Assembly (NCBI RefSeq): GCF_021504595.1
Contig: NZ_JACSGT010000001.1
Location: forward strand, 2,108,001 to 2,172,000
DNA: 64,000 nucleotides
Direction: 5' to 3'
From: Chryseobacterium indicum
Lineage (GTDB): Bacteria; Bacteroidota; Bacteroidia; Flavobacteriales; Weeksellaceae
The notes beneath the pieces were generated by a model, which was not told where the DNA came from, did not search any database, and was given only the letters and a program-made list of their open reading frames with translations. Made by a program: the position numbers and the translations under genes. Below are positions 17,709 through 26,542 of this stretch, piece after piece; within the stretch, counting starts at the first letter, position 1, and every line of letters starts with the position of its first letter.

Positions 17709-17810
17709 CTTCGACAAGCTCAGTCTGACACCGCTACAAAATAAAAGTTAGTATTAGGGATATCATGCTGAGCCTAGAGTTTATCCTGAGCTTGACCAAG
17801 GAAAGCATCT
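17709..17810. repeat. CTTCGACAAGCTCAG / CATGCTGAG dispersed-repeat remnants
   Basis: CTTCGACAAGCTCAGTCTGACA-like sequence at 17709-17730 is followed by an inverted, interrupted copy at 17762-17809 (CATGCTGAGC, then CCTGAGCTTG, then AAGCATCT). This type of paired palindromic repeat recurs between genes in many bacteria. No ORF is present. Confidence 0.55.
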
Positions 17811-17854
17811 TTTTTAGATAAACATGCAAAATCTGCGTGAGACTATAAAATCTT

Positions 17855-18553
17855 CTATTTTCCCAAAACAAATACCGCAGGAATTTTATGGAGTTCCGGT
17901 TTTTGCTTCTGCCACTCTTTTATGGTTTTTGTTTTAATAAATTCCTGTTCAGGATCGTTGATATTGGCAGCGATGCAAAGCTTTGTGTTTGGTGATAAAA
18001 ACTTAGTCAGATCTTCAAAAAGGGCGTTGTTTCTGTAAGGCGTTTCCATAAAAATCTGCGAATACCCTGTCTTCTGAACCAGACTTTCGAGCTGAAGAAT
18101 CTGCTTCTTCTTTTCACTTTTATCAATCGGAAGATAGCCGTGGAAGGTAAATTCCTGACCGTTAAAACCACTGGAAATTAGTGCTAAAATAATCGATGAA
18201 GGTCCTGAAATCGGGATAACGCGGATGTTTTTCTCATGACACCATTTTACCATGAGATTTCCCGGATCTGCAATGCACGGAAGTCCCGCTTCAGAAAGTA
18301 ATCCGAAATCCTGACCTTTTAACATCAGTTGCTGCGCTTCTTTAATATCTGCGTTTTCTGTGTATTTATCCAGCAAAAAAAGTTTCAGCTCCGACTGTTT
18401 TTTTTCAGGAGCGAAAAATTTAACCACTTTTCTGGCAGTTTTTTCATTTTCCACGAAGAAGTAATCGGTCTGCATGATATACTCTTTAATCACCGGTGAA
18501 AAATGCGTAATAGAGGTGTTTTCCGAAAGATAAGCAGGAAGTAAAAAAAGCAT
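17855..18553 (-). CDS. RsmI-like SAM-dependent methyltransferase (tetrapyrrole-methylase fold)
   Basis: Predicted methyltransferase of the RsmI/tetrapyrrole-methylase fold. The characteristic loops are present: LLSEAGLPCIADPGNLMV (near 84-101), equivalent to the SDAGTPxxSDPG motif of RsmI, and PISGPSSIILALISSGF (near 115-131). It is 232 residues, without the usual C-terminal extension. True RsmI 2'-O-methylates C1402 of 16S rRNA; flavobacteria often carry a second copy of this family, so rRNA may not be the substrate. It ends the dnaA-side cluster and starts 4 nt after the NTF2-like gene. Confidence 0.85.
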   Translation of the reverse strand: MLFLLPAYLSENTSITHFSPVIKEYIMQTDYFFVENEKTARKVVKFFAPEKKQSELKLFLLDKYTENADIKEAQQLMLKGQDFGLLSEAGLPCIADPGNLMVKWCHEKNIRVIPISGPSSIILALISSGFNGQEFTFHGYLPIDKSEKKKQILQLESLVQKTGYSQIFMETPYRNNALFEDLTKFLSPNTKLCIAANINDPEQEFIKTKTIKEWQKQKPELHKIPAVFVLGK

Positions 18554-18557
18554 GATT

Positions 18558-19058
18558 TTATTTTTTTGTTCTTTCTTTTAAAGAAGGTTGTGGGTAATAT
18601 TTTGTAAGATCCATGGAAAAAGAAACGGAAGTAATTTTCCATTTTCCGTCGGTTTTCATTAAAGTCCAGATTTCTTTACCCCAATTCAGCATTTTGCCGT
18701 CATGCCAGAAACTGTAGTCGAAATTAGCAGAAGCAATCGATCCGTCCTGAATAATTTTTACGTTGTCGAATTTTTCTTCCGATTTATTGTCTTTAAAACT
18801 TTTAATGAAGGCTTTGTAATTATCTGTAAAATAGATTTTTTCGTCGGGATATTCTGTCACAACTTTTTTGTAAGTACGATCTGTATACACTCCTGTCCAG
18901 AGAACCGGATCCTGAAAAAGCGAGACAAATTTTGCCTCATCTCTGGTTTTAATGCAGTTCATAAAATCATCCATTATGGTACGGATGGCGATTTCATCTT
19001 TTGTCTGAGCGAAAGCAAAGCTGCCGCAAATAAGAAAAAGAATTAAAAATTTTTTCAT
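18558..19058 (-). CDS. Secreted NTF2-like (DUF4440/SnoaL-type) protein
   Basis: Small exported protein with an NTF2-like fold. Signal peptide MKKFLILFLICGSFAFAQ (18 residues), then the DUF4440 pattern: IRTIMDDFMNCIKTRDEAKFVSLFQDP near the start and a C-terminal strand set (WGKEIWTLMKTDGKWKITSVSFS). No catalytic residues can be assigned. It sits 7 nt after the phosphatase gene and 4 nt before the methyltransferase gene, so it is co-transcribed. Confidence 0.8.
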   Translation of the reverse strand: MKKFLILFLICGSFAFAQTKDEIAIRTIMDDFMNCIKTRDEAKFVSLFQDPVLWTGVYTDRTYKKVVTEYPDEKIYFTDNYKAFIKSFKDNKSEEKFDNVKIIQDGSIASANFDYSFWHDGKMLNWGKEIWTLMKTDGKWKITSVSFSMDLTKYYPQPSLKERTKK

Positions 19059-19065
19059 CTTTATT

Positions 19066-19509
19066 TTAAATTTTATTTAGTATAGCATCACAACCACGAT
19101 CTAAAAGCTGATAGACCTCTTCAAATTCATTCAGATCTCCCCAATACGGATCGGGAACTTCAGCATTTTCATGATCGCCTAAAATTTCAAGAAATAAAGA
19201 CACTTTCTGTCGCTGTTCTTCATTTTTAGCTTTGGAAATAACATCAGCCAAAACATCAACATCCATGCAGTAGATTTTATCAAATGTTTCAAAATCCGAC
19301 TGCGTTATCGGTCTGGATCTCTGTTTCGAAATATCAATTCCGTGGTTTGAAGCGGTTTTAATGGCTCTTTTGTCGGGATGATTTCCTTCGTGCATGGAAA
19401 TGGTTCCGGCAGAATCTATTACAAAATTTTCAGGAGCTTTTGCTTTCATGATCCCTTCTGCTAAAGGACTTCTGCAAATGTTTCCCAGACAAACCATTAA
19501 TATTTTCAT
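19066..19509 (-). CDS. Low-molecular-weight protein-tyrosine phosphatase
   Basis: Cytoplasmic phosphatase hydrolysing phosphotyrosine, or possibly phospho-arginine, on proteins. The ATG at 19509 puts the P-loop right at the N-terminus: CLGNICRS (Cys7 to Arg13, C-x5-R), as in all LMW-PTPs; an upstream ATG at 19542 adds 11 residues the family lacks. The general acid Asp lies in DPYWG (near 116-120). Length 147 residues is normal. It follows dnaA, although a possible terminator lies between them. Confidence 0.93.
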   Translation of the reverse strand: MKILMVCLGNICRSPLAEGIMKAKAPENFVIDSAGTISMHEGNHPDKRAIKTASNHGIDISKQRSRPITQSDFETFDKIYCMDVDVLADVISKAKNEEQRQKVSLFLEILGDHENAEVPDPYWGDLNEFEEVYQLLDRGCDAILNKI

Positions 19510-19552
19510 CTCAGTCTCAGTTTTTAATGTTTCAGGTAACAAAACTAAATAA

Positions 19553-19582
19553 AAAATGAAGAATAAAATTATTCTCCATTTT
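19553..19582 (-). terminator. Possible terminator after dnaA
   Basis: Arms 19553-19564 and 19571-19582 pair at most positions (one A/C mismatch), around a short A/T loop. On the minus strand a T-rich run follows. It would separate dnaA from the phosphatase gene. Confidence 0.45.
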
Positions 19583-19605
19583 CTTTATTTAATTTAAATT
19601 ATTTC

Positions 19606-21060
19606 TTACTGTTTAATTCTTTCTCCCAACTCCTTCACATACTTTTTAACCTCTTTGTCGATCTTGGAAACATCTTTGATGGTATCACAAGCGTACATTA
19701 CTGTAGAGTGGTCTTTTCCGCCCATTTCCTCGCCGATCTTTGTGAAAGTGGCATTGGTTAGCTCTTTAGAAAAATACATCGCCAATTGTCTTGGAAGTGC
19801 AATTTCTCTCTTTCTTGTTTTGGATAAAAGCTGCTCTTTTTTGATTCCGAAATAATCGCAAACCACTTCCTGAATATAAGGAATATTGATGACCTTTTTC
19901 TGGTTGGATGCAATTTTATTAATGGTATCCTTCAGTAAAGTTAAGCTAAGATCCTGCTTATAAATGGTAGAGTATGCAATAACCGAATTGATAATTCCGA
20001 TAAGCTCTCTTACGTTTGTTTTTGCTTCCGCAGCAAGGAAATCCAGCATATCATCCGGAAGAACGATGCCGTCTCTGCTTAGTTTATCGATGATGATCTG
20101 TTTTCTTGTTGAAATATCCGGAGATTTGATCTCTGCGGAAAGTCCCCATTTGAATCGGGAAACAATCCTGTCCTGAATATCCAGAATATCTGCAGGAGCT
20201 TTATCTGAAGTAAGGATGATCTGTTTTCCGTTCTGATGCAAATGATCGAAAATATGGAAGAAACTGTCCTGTGTTGCAGATTTTCCGGAAAGGAACTGAA
20301 TATCATCAATGATTAAAACATCAACCATCTGGTAGAAATTCGCAAACTCGGTCTGCTTATGTGCTTTTGCCGCCGAAATAAACTGCTGAATGAATTTTTC
20401 GGAAGACAGATATAAAACGACTTTATCCGGAAACTGATTTTTTACTTCCAGTCCTACAGCCTGTCCTAAGTGTGTTTTGCCCACACCATAACCTCCGTAT
20501 AAAAATAATGGGTTAAAAGCTGTTGCTCCCGGTCTTTTAGCGATAGATCTTGCAACCGTAGCTGCAAATTTGTTGCTCTCTCCTTCTACATAATTATCGA
20601 AAGAGAAGTCAGATTTTAAGTTGGAATCAATATTTACCTTCCTGATTCCCGGAACCACAAACGGATTCACGATATTGGCAGAAAATCCCTGAGGCATCGT
20701 TTCCTGTACTTTCGGAGTCGGTACAGATTTACCTTTTATATTCATGGTAACGGGTCTTTCCAAACCGGCAGGTTTGTTTTCCATTACAGAATACCATAAT
20801 TTCACTCCTTTTCCTATATTTTTTTTCAGGGCAGCAGAAAGCAGGGACAGGTAATTGTCCTCAATATATTCCTTGTAAAAATCACTCGGAACCATAAGCG
20901 TAAGATTATTCTCAACCAATGAAATTGGCTGAACCTTATCGAATAGCAAATCGAAAGATTTTTCAAGTTTTTTAAGATCAGAATTATCTTCAGCTGCGTT
21001 GAGATTATCGCGCATGAACTGAAGGCACTTCTGCCATATCATCATTAAATTTTCATCCAT
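19606..21060 (-). CDS. dnaA: Chromosomal replication initiator protein DnaA
   Basis: AAA+ ATPase that binds DnaA boxes and melts oriC. Domains: N-terminal domain I (about 1-85, MIWQKCLQFMRDN...), a short linker, the ATPase with Walker A GGYGVGKTHLGQ and Walker B VLIIDDIQFLSG, and domain IV with the DnaA signature GGKDHSTVMYACDTI near 460. Length 484 residues. The usual companion dnaN is not beside it; thus this is not a dnaA-dnaN locus. The upstream spacer (21061-21198) holds one DnaA-box-like TGTGGATA sequence that could serve autoregulation. Confidence 0.98.
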   Translation of the reverse strand: MDENLMMIWQKCLQFMRDNLNAAEDNSDLKKLEKSFDLLFDKVQPISLVENNLTLMVPSDFYKEYIEDNYLSLLSAALKKNIGKGVKLWYSVMENKPAGLERPVTMNIKGKSVPTPKVQETMPQGFSANIVNPFVVPGIRKVNIDSNLKSDFSFDNYVEGESNKFAATVARSIAKRPGATAFNPLFLYGGYGVGKTHLGQAVGLEVKNQFPDKVVLYLSSEKFIQQFISAAKAHKQTEFANFYQMVDVLIIDDIQFLSGKSATQDSFFHIFDHLHQNGKQIILTSDKAPADILDIQDRIVSRFKWGLSAEIKSPDISTRKQIIIDKLSRDGIVLPDDMLDFLAAEAKTNVRELIGIINSVIAYSTIYKQDLSLTLLKDTINKIASNQKKVINIPYIQEVVCDYFGIKKEQLLSKTRKREIALPRQLAMYFSKELTNATFTKIGEEMGGKDHSTVMYACDTIKDVSKIDKEVKKYVKELGERIKQ

Positions 21061-21143
21061 AATTGATGCCCCGATTAATTCTTAGTTGTTAGTAATTTTT
21101 GGAAGGACGACAAAGGTCTAATTTTTTTATCTTAAAAAAAAAT

Positions 21144-21176
21144 TTTGTGGATATTGATTATTTAAAAATATATTTG
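21144..21176 (+). promoter_or_regulatory. Predicted promoter of the thioesterase gene, overlapping a DnaA-box-like site
   Basis: TTTG (21144-21147), a 21-bp spacer and TATATTTG (21169-21176) match the Bacteroidota consensus exactly. The -33 element overlaps TGTGGATAT (21146-21154), 8 of 9 bases of a DnaA box, on the dnaA-facing side. Confidence 0.6.
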
Positions 21177-21198
21177 TATGTATATAAAGAAGCTTAAA

Positions 21199-21609
21199 AT
21201 GATACACACAAAACACTCATTAAGAGTACGTTACGGAGAAACAGACCCCATGAAATATGTTTATTACGGTAACTATGCAGAGTATCTGGAAATTGGCAGA
21301 GTGGAGCTTTTCCGGAGCATAGGAATGTCGTATAATGAGATTGAAAATCAAGGAATTTGGCTGCCTGTTTCCGAGTATAAAATTAAGTATTTACGGCCTG
21401 CTTTTTATGACGAAAAATTAGAAATTCATACCTATGTAAAAAAAATTCCTGGAGTGAGAATTGAATTTGAATATGAAATTTTCAACGAAGAAAATATAAA
21501 GATCACAGAAGCTTCCACTACTCTTTTCTTTCTGGATGCCAAAACCAATAAAGTTGTAAAATGTCCGGATTATCTTTTGAAACTGATTGAAGAAAACTGG
21601 AAGGAATAA
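21199..21609 (+). CDS. Acyl-CoA thioesterase, YbgC/4HBT hotdog family
   Basis: Predicted thioesterase that hydrolyses acyl-CoA. The 4HBT signature is at the start: RVRYGETDPMKYVYYGNYAEYLEIGRVEL, with the aspartate of ETDPM in the catalytic position and the N-Y-x-x-Y-L-E helix after it. A single hotdog domain of 136 residues. The ATG at 21199 is chosen because a full promoter ends at 21176, only one base before the first in-frame ATG at 21178. The substrate is unknown. Confidence 0.88.
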   Translation: MIHTKHSLRVRYGETDPMKYVYYGNYAEYLEIGRVELFRSIGMSYNEIENQGIWLPVSEYKIKYLRPAFYDEKLEIHTYVKKIPGVRIEFEYEIFNEENIKITEASTTLFFLDAKTNKVVKCPDYLLKLIEENWKE

Positions 21610-21721
21610 TTTTAATAAAAACATAGAACAAAACATTAGTTTACAAAGCTATTTTTAGAATACAGGTTTTAGCGGAGTTTTATAAATTTCGCTATATTTA
21701 AATAATAATAACAGAGATATA

Positions 21722-22570
21722 ATGAAGATCGCATTTTTGGGACCGCAGGCAAGTTTTACCCAGCTTGCTGCTACCCAGCTTTTTCCCAATGAAGAACTTT
21801 TACCACACGCCAATATTTTAGACTGTTTTACTGCTGTTGAAAACGGAGAAGTTGATAAAGCCGTTGTTCCTCTGGAAAATTCCATTGAAGGGACGGTTTC
21901 CATGACGCTGGATTATCTTTATAAAACGCCTTTTATAGCAGTAGAAGCCGAAGCAGTAATGCCCATCGCACATCATCTTATGATACACCCAAACTGTGAT
22001 GAAGGAAATATTGAAAAAATATATTCTCATCCGCAGGCTTTAGCACAAAGCTTTCATTTTCTGGATTCGAAGTTCAAAAATGTTCCTAAACAGGATTTTT
22101 CTTCTACCGCAGCAGCAGCAAAACACGTTTCTGAAAACATGAACAGGAATCTGGCGGCTGTGGCCAATCAGTTTGCTGCAAATTTGTACGGGTTGAAGAT
22201 TATCCATCGAAATATTCAGGATTTTGAGCAGAATCATACAAGATTCATTATCATTTCGAAAAAACACACTGCTTACAGTAATGAGAATCTGGAAGTTTTG
22301 GGAGAAAAATCCGGTCTGCTGATCACCCTGCCTGAAGATCATGCGGGAGGACTTCATCAGGTCCTGTCGGTTTTTGCATGGCGAAAGATGAACCTCAGCA
22401 AAATAGAATCCAGAACCCTGAAAACAGGACTCGGAAATTATTTTTTCTTCATCAATGTAGCCGGAAGCTGGGAATCGGCACTTTATCAAAATGCACTTGA
22501 AGAATTAAAAGCTCTGAATGTAGAAGTAGATTTTCTCGGAAGCTATAAAGAATTTTTTCTAAAAAGCTAA
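21722..22570 (+). CDS. pheA: Prephenate dehydratase
   Basis: Converts prephenate to phenylpyruvate, the committed step of phenylalanine synthesis. The catalytic domain (about 1-180) starts KIAFLGPQASFTQLAA and ends with the NHTRFIII motif, holding the catalytic Thr-Arg-Phe. An ACT regulatory domain (about 195-280) has the phenylalanine-binding GGLHQVLSVFAWRKMNLSKIESR motif. It is monofunctional, without chorismate mutase. A TATATTTA sequence at 21693 may be its -7 element. The following 327 bp lacks genes. Confidence 0.96.
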   Translation: MKIAFLGPQASFTQLAATQLFPNEELLPHANILDCFTAVENGEVDKAVVPLENSIEGTVSMTLDYLYKTPFIAVEAEAVMPIAHHLMIHPNCDEGNIEKIYSHPQALAQSFHFLDSKFKNVPKQDFSSTAAAAKHVSENMNRNLAAVANQFAANLYGLKIIHRNIQDFEQNHTRFIIISKKHTAYSNENLEVLGEKSGLLITLPEDHAGGLHQVLSVFAWRKMNLSKIESRTLKTGLGNYFFFINVAGSWESALYQNALEELKALNVEVDFLGSYKEFFLKS

Positions 22571-22897
22571 TTAATAATTATTTACAAACACATATACCAA
22601 TCAACATATTTCATCTCAAAGAGATTTATTTAGTTATTTTCTTGGTTTTAAAAATAAAAAAAACTATTTTTACTTAGTTGTTATCTGCAAGCTATTGATT
22701 AATAGAAATTTTCAAGTATTTAGAAGGCAAAACAATCACCAATTAATTAACATAATTTATATATGATTAAATTTTTATGATAATTTTTCAATAATTATTG
22801 AAAAATTATCATAAATAAAACCTTCATTGCATGATATTTGATATAGCTAGAACAACTGACTGAGAATAAAACCATTAACTAATTTAAATTTTGTAGC
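22571..22897. other. Intergenic region with a 42-bp perfect palindrome
   Basis: This 327-bp, very AT-rich spacer between two rightward genes has no plausible ORF. Its only outstanding structure is the 42-bp palindrome at 22774-22815. The promoter of the downstream gene must lie after it; a near match GATATTTG occurs at about 22833. Confidence 0.5.
22774..22815. repeat. 42-bp perfect palindrome
   Basis: Each 21-nt arm, beginning TTTATGATAATTTTTCAATA, is the exact reverse complement of the other with no central spacer. As RNA it would be a long A/U hairpin that could end the pheA transcript; as DNA it could be a dimeric-protein binding site or a cruciform. Confidence 0.85.
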
Positions 22898-23632
22898 ATG
22901 AAAACTAAAATTTGTAGCTTACTTTTGGCTATGATGTCAGCCTCAACTTTTGCTCAAAGTGGATGGGTTGGCATTAACACTCCAAACCCACAAGCAAATC
23001 TCGACATTAATGGAACAATGAAAATCAGGCAAACTCCTGCAGCTTCAACTATTTCGGGATACCAGATGCTTGCTGTTAACCAAAACACCGGTGGAGACTC
23101 ACAGGTTGTACAGATCGCACCACAGGTTATTGCAGATTATGTATTGACTTCGGGAACAAACACTTCTGTTTATTCTGCGAAAAAATCATCAGGTATTACT
23201 TTGATTAGTATCGGAATTTTACCAAATGGCTTCAAACCGGTTAACTTTTTAACCGCTGAAAGAACTACAGGTACGGCGTCTTTGTTCTCTGATTCTGACA
23301 ATACGTATACAGTACCTTCTACAGGTGTTTATGCAATCGGATTTAGTTTCAGGTATGGTACAGGTATTCAATCCGGAGTTCTTACGACAACGCCAAGCAT
23401 TGCCATTTTAAGAAACCGAGCAGGAACTTCTACCATCATCGACACGAGTGATTTCAGCGGAGTCAATCTTGGTTTGGTTAGTTTAACAATCTCTGAAGGA
23501 AGTATTAATTCATTATATTCTCTTCAGGCAGGAGATAAAATATCTTTCGGTCTTACCAACAACACTGTACTGGATTTGGGGTTACTCGGTTCAAGCACAG
23601 GCTCTTTCTATATTTACAAAGTATCTAATTAA
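22898..23632 (+). CDS. Secreted C1q/TNF-like jelly-roll protein with fibre-type N-terminus
   Basis: Exported protein of 244 residues. Signal peptide of 19 residues (cleaved at STFAQS). Next comes the short repeat WVGINTPNPQANLDINGTMKI found at the base of Bacteroidota surface fibres and adhesin-like proteins. Residues of about 95-244 form a beta-rich domain resembling C1q/TNF-like jelly rolls (NTYTVPSTGVYAIGFSFRY, then LQAGDKISFGLTN and a final GSFYIYKV strand). It has no T9SS C-terminal signal that I recognise. The fold is inferred from pattern; the ligand is unknown. Confidence 0.65.
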   Translation: MKTKICSLLLAMMSASTFAQSGWVGINTPNPQANLDINGTMKIRQTPAASTISGYQMLAVNQNTGGDSQVVQIAPQVIADYVLTSGTNTSVYSAKKSSGITLISIGILPNGFKPVNFLTAERTTGTASLFSDSDNTYTVPSTGVYAIGFSFRYGTGIQSGVLTTTPSIAILRNRAGTSTIIDTSDFSGVNLGLVSLTISEGSINSLYSLQAGDKISFGLTNNTVLDLGLLGSSTGSFYIYKVSN

Positions 23633-23699
23633 TTTTTATAGTTCAAATATTACTTTTAGATTAATCCGCCATATAATTTGCTTATTGGCGGATTAATTA

Positions 23700-23727
23700 T
23701 TTGCTATTAAGTTTATTGTTATATTTG
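23700..23727 (+). promoter_or_regulatory. Predicted promoter of the DUF2339 gene
   Basis: TTTG (23700-23703), a 16-bp spacer and an exact -7 motif TATATTTG (23720-23727), 20 nt before the ATG at 23748. Confidence 0.5.
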
Positions 23728-23747
23728 ATACTCCCAAAAGAACAAAG

Positions 23748-25961
23748 ATGATTTATGCAATTGTTATTTTCCTCATTCTGTTTATATTCATCATTTATAA
23801 TAATCTGAGCAGTAAGATCAGCAGATTAGAACAAAAGGTTTCAGAACTGAGTTCAAAACTGAATCCTGAAATTCCGGAAAGAAAAGAAGAAGAAAAAGAA
23901 TGGCAGAAAATTCCGCACCTGACAGAACATGAAGTTCTTCCTCAGGAAGAGAAAAATATTCAGCAAGAAATTATTCCTGAAAAAGAAGGAAATGACTGGA
24001 TGAATATTATCTTCGAATTTCTGAAACAGAATGCTTTAACCATTATCGGGATTTTCACTTTGGTTTTGGGAATTGGTTATTTTGTAAAGTATGCCATTGA
24101 TAAAAACTGGATTGGAGAAACCCCAAGAGTAGGAATCGGATTCTTTCTGGGAGCAGTCATTATTTTACTTGGTCATTTTTTAAGGAAAAACTATTCGGTC
24201 TTTTCTTCCATTATTACAGGAGGCGGGATTGCTGTACTGTACTTTACAGTCACCATTGCTTTTCGGGAATATCATTTGTTTTCGCAAAACACTGCTTTTT
24301 CTGTTACCTGTCTTATTACTTTACTATGCATCGCACTCTCCTACTATTATAAAAGTGAAATTCTGATTATTTTCTCTTTATTCGGAGGCTTTTTAGCACC
24401 ATTAATGGTTAGTTCCGGACACAGCAACTATCTGTTTTTGTTTACTTACATTACGGTTCTTAATCTGGGAATGCTCGCCATTGCTTTTCTTAAAAACTGG
24501 AAAAGCATCGGATGGATTGCATTTATATTCACTTATGTTTATCTTTTGTACTGGACTTTTGAAACTACGCAGCTTACAAGCATTTATTTCTATAGTTCAG
24601 GATACATTATCTTCTATTCTTTTGCCTTAAAAAATTATTTCCGGAAAGAAGCAATGTCTTCACCGGATATTCTGATGCTTGTTTTAATTAATTTCACCAA
24701 CATCATCGGACTGGTTTATATTTTTAATCAGCTTGGCTATGAACCTGTGATTATTTTTCCGCTGATTTTTGCCTTGGTGAATTCATTTTTGCTTTTCAGA
24801 GAATATTCTCAAAAGAATTTTGGAATTAACTACTCTGTTTTTGCAGCCATTACAGTGAGTCTTTTAACATTAGCCGTTGCATTACAGTTCAAAACCCATC
24901 TCATCACGAGTGTCTGGGCAATTGAAGCAACGCTCCTTTTATATATCTGGAAGAAAACCGGCCTGCCGATTTTCAGAAAATGTTTCTATGTTCTTTTTCC
25001 TTTGTTAATTGCTGCACAAGTAATTACCTGGACAGAATATATTGATGCCAAAAATCTGAATATTGTTTTCAATCCTGTGTTTTTAACAAGCTTGGTAACG
25101 CTGATAACAACATTTTTCAATTTATTTTTATTGAGAAAACATCCCGATCACGACGAGAAAATTAATGATTTCTTTGAATATTTATTTTCTATATTAAGCT
25201 ATGGTGTTATCTATTTCGCTATTCTGCTGGAAATCATGTATCATATTTCCTCACAACCGTGGATTGTAATTTTCAGTGTCGGAATCATTTTTACACTTTA
25301 TTATATTTTCGCAATTCTTCTATTCAGGAAAAAACCGGACATTCCTCAAGCTTCAGCAACCCAATTTATTTATCTGTTTTGTGTATTGATTATTATTGAT
25401 ACTGCTGTTTCCGGGACAGGAATTGTTTCTAATTATTTGTTGGGTAAAATATCACCTGGTTTTTACGGGCTTTATCTTTCATATTGGATTCCCTTTATAT
25501 ATACCATTCTCCAGATCCTGCCCAAATCTCATTTCTTCAAAATAAAACTATCGTACTGGCTGATTTCTGTCACCATTATAACTGCACTCAGCTTTGAACT
25601 GTACAACATTTATATATTACTGAATGCTGAAAACATTTCCGGCATGAAAGTTTTAAGCAAACATTTTGGGCTTTTATATCTTTCGATTATCTGGGCTGTG
25701 CTTTCATCCGTATTAATTTATAAAGGGCTAAAAAATAATATTCCGGAATACAGCAAGATTGGCTTTGCATTAATTGCATTCACCATACTGAAGCTTTATC
25801 TGTATGATGTATGGGAAATGGACAATATATCGAGAATCATTGCATTTATTATACTGGGAATCATTTTATTACTAAGTTCATTCCTGTTTCAGAGACTCAA
25901 AAAAATCATTAAAAATTTAGTGGAAAACAAAGAAAAAAAGCCGGAAACTGAGAATTTATAA
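23748..25961 (+). CDS. DUF2339-family polytopic membrane protein
   Basis: Large inner-membrane protein of the DUF2339 family, function unknown. A first membrane helix and a coiled coil (SSKISRLEQKVSELSSKL, about 20-40) are followed by a Glu/Lys-rich linker to about residue 82 and then many (about 20) hydrophobic segments. The family core is recognisable at IGIFTLVLGIGYFVKYAIDKNWIGETPRVGIG (near 100-130) and SLFGGFLAPLMVSSG (near 208-222). Ends in a Lys-rich tail. It is monocistronic with an upstream promoter. No catalytic residue is evident. Confidence 0.88.
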   Translation: MIYAIVIFLILFIFIIYNNLSSKISRLEQKVSELSSKLNPEIPERKEEEKEWQKIPHLTEHEVLPQEEKNIQQEIIPEKEGNDWMNIIFEFLKQNALTIIGIFTLVLGIGYFVKYAIDKNWIGETPRVGIGFFLGAVIILLGHFLRKNYSVFSSIITGGGIAVLYFTVTIAFREYHLFSQNTAFSVTCLITLLCIALSYYYKSEILIIFSLFGGFLAPLMVSSGHSNYLFLFTYITVLNLGMLAIAFLKNWKSIGWIAFIFTYVYLLYWTFETTQLTSIYFYSSGYIIFYSFALKNYFRKEAMSSPDILMLVLINFTNIIGLVYIFNQLGYEPVIIFPLIFALVNSFLLFREYSQKNFGINYSVFAAITVSLLTLAVALQFKTHLITSVWAIEATLLLYIWKKTGLPIFRKCFYVLFPLLIAAQVITWTEYIDAKNLNIVFNPVFLTSLVTLITTFFNLFLLRKHPDHDEKINDFFEYLFSILSYGVIYFAILLEIMYHISSQPWIVIFSVGIIFTLYYIFAILLFRKKPDIPQASATQFIYLFCVLIIIDTAVSGTGIVSNYLLGKISPGFYGLYLSYWIPFIYTILQILPKSHFFKIKLSYWLISVTIITALSFELYNIYILLNAENISGMKVLSKHFGLLYLSIIWAVLSSVLIYKGLKNNIPEYSKIGFALIAFTILKLYLYDVWEMDNISRIIAFIILGIILLLSSFLFQRLKKIIKNLVENKEKKPETENL

Positions 25962-26078
25962 CTTCGTAAAAGCTTTTATTGATAAACGATTGTTAAAATA
26001 TTATGAATTTTTATTTACATTCTATAAAAAATACCTATATTTATCACGTTTTTAATAGTCATTTATTCCGGAAACATT

Positions 26079-26519
26079 ATGAAAAAAATTCTCTACTCTT
26101 TTTTATTATTATCTTCTGCTACGCTGTTTGCTCAGAAGAATACAGCTACAAAATTTGCAGTGGCAAATGATATTGTAGGAACGGTAGATATGTTTAATAC
26201 TCATTACAAAGGTTCTGTACAAAGCTCAAAAGCATACAAATCTGCAGCAGAACTTCCTCAGAATTTAAAAAAATTCGATTATATTGCTGATAACGGATTG
26301 GTAGAATATAAACTGAAAAGCAATCAGGGCGTAATCGACAGAATGCCTGTAAACGAACTGAACGCACAGTACGGACTTCCTGCAGATACTCCGGTACTTA
26401 TTGACGGATACGAGTTTACCAATACAAAAACCATGGTATACGGAGACATCATCAATAACGCGCAGGTTGTTACCAGCAACGGTAAGAAAATGGTATCTGT
26501 AACGACTTCTAAAAAGTAA
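26079..26519 (+). CDS. Secreted protein of unknown function
   Basis: 146-residue exported protein. Signal peptide MKKILYSFLLLSSATLFAQ (19 residues). The mature part is soluble, without cysteine, and has no motif I know; strands such as NGLVEYKLKSNQGVIDRM and TPVLIDGYEFTN suggest a small beta-rich fold. It stands alone; a good terminator follows and the upstream spacer is AT-rich with TATATTTA at 26036. Real gene by signal peptide, terminator and codon pattern; function unknown. Confidence 0.75.
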   Translation: MKKILYSFLLLSSATLFAQKNTATKFAVANDIVGTVDMFNTHYKGSVQSSKAYKSAAELPQNLKKFDYIADNGLVEYKLKSNQGVIDRMPVNELNAQYGLPADTPVLIDGYEFTNTKTMVYGDIINNAQVVTSNGKKMVSVTTSKK

Positions 26520-26542
26520 TTTCTCAGATCATATTTAAACAG

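Noticed and set aside
19606-21200. oriC next to dnaA
   Set aside because: Only one DnaA-box-like site lies in the short upstream spacer, there is no run of boxes or AT-rich unwinding repeats, and dnaN is absent.
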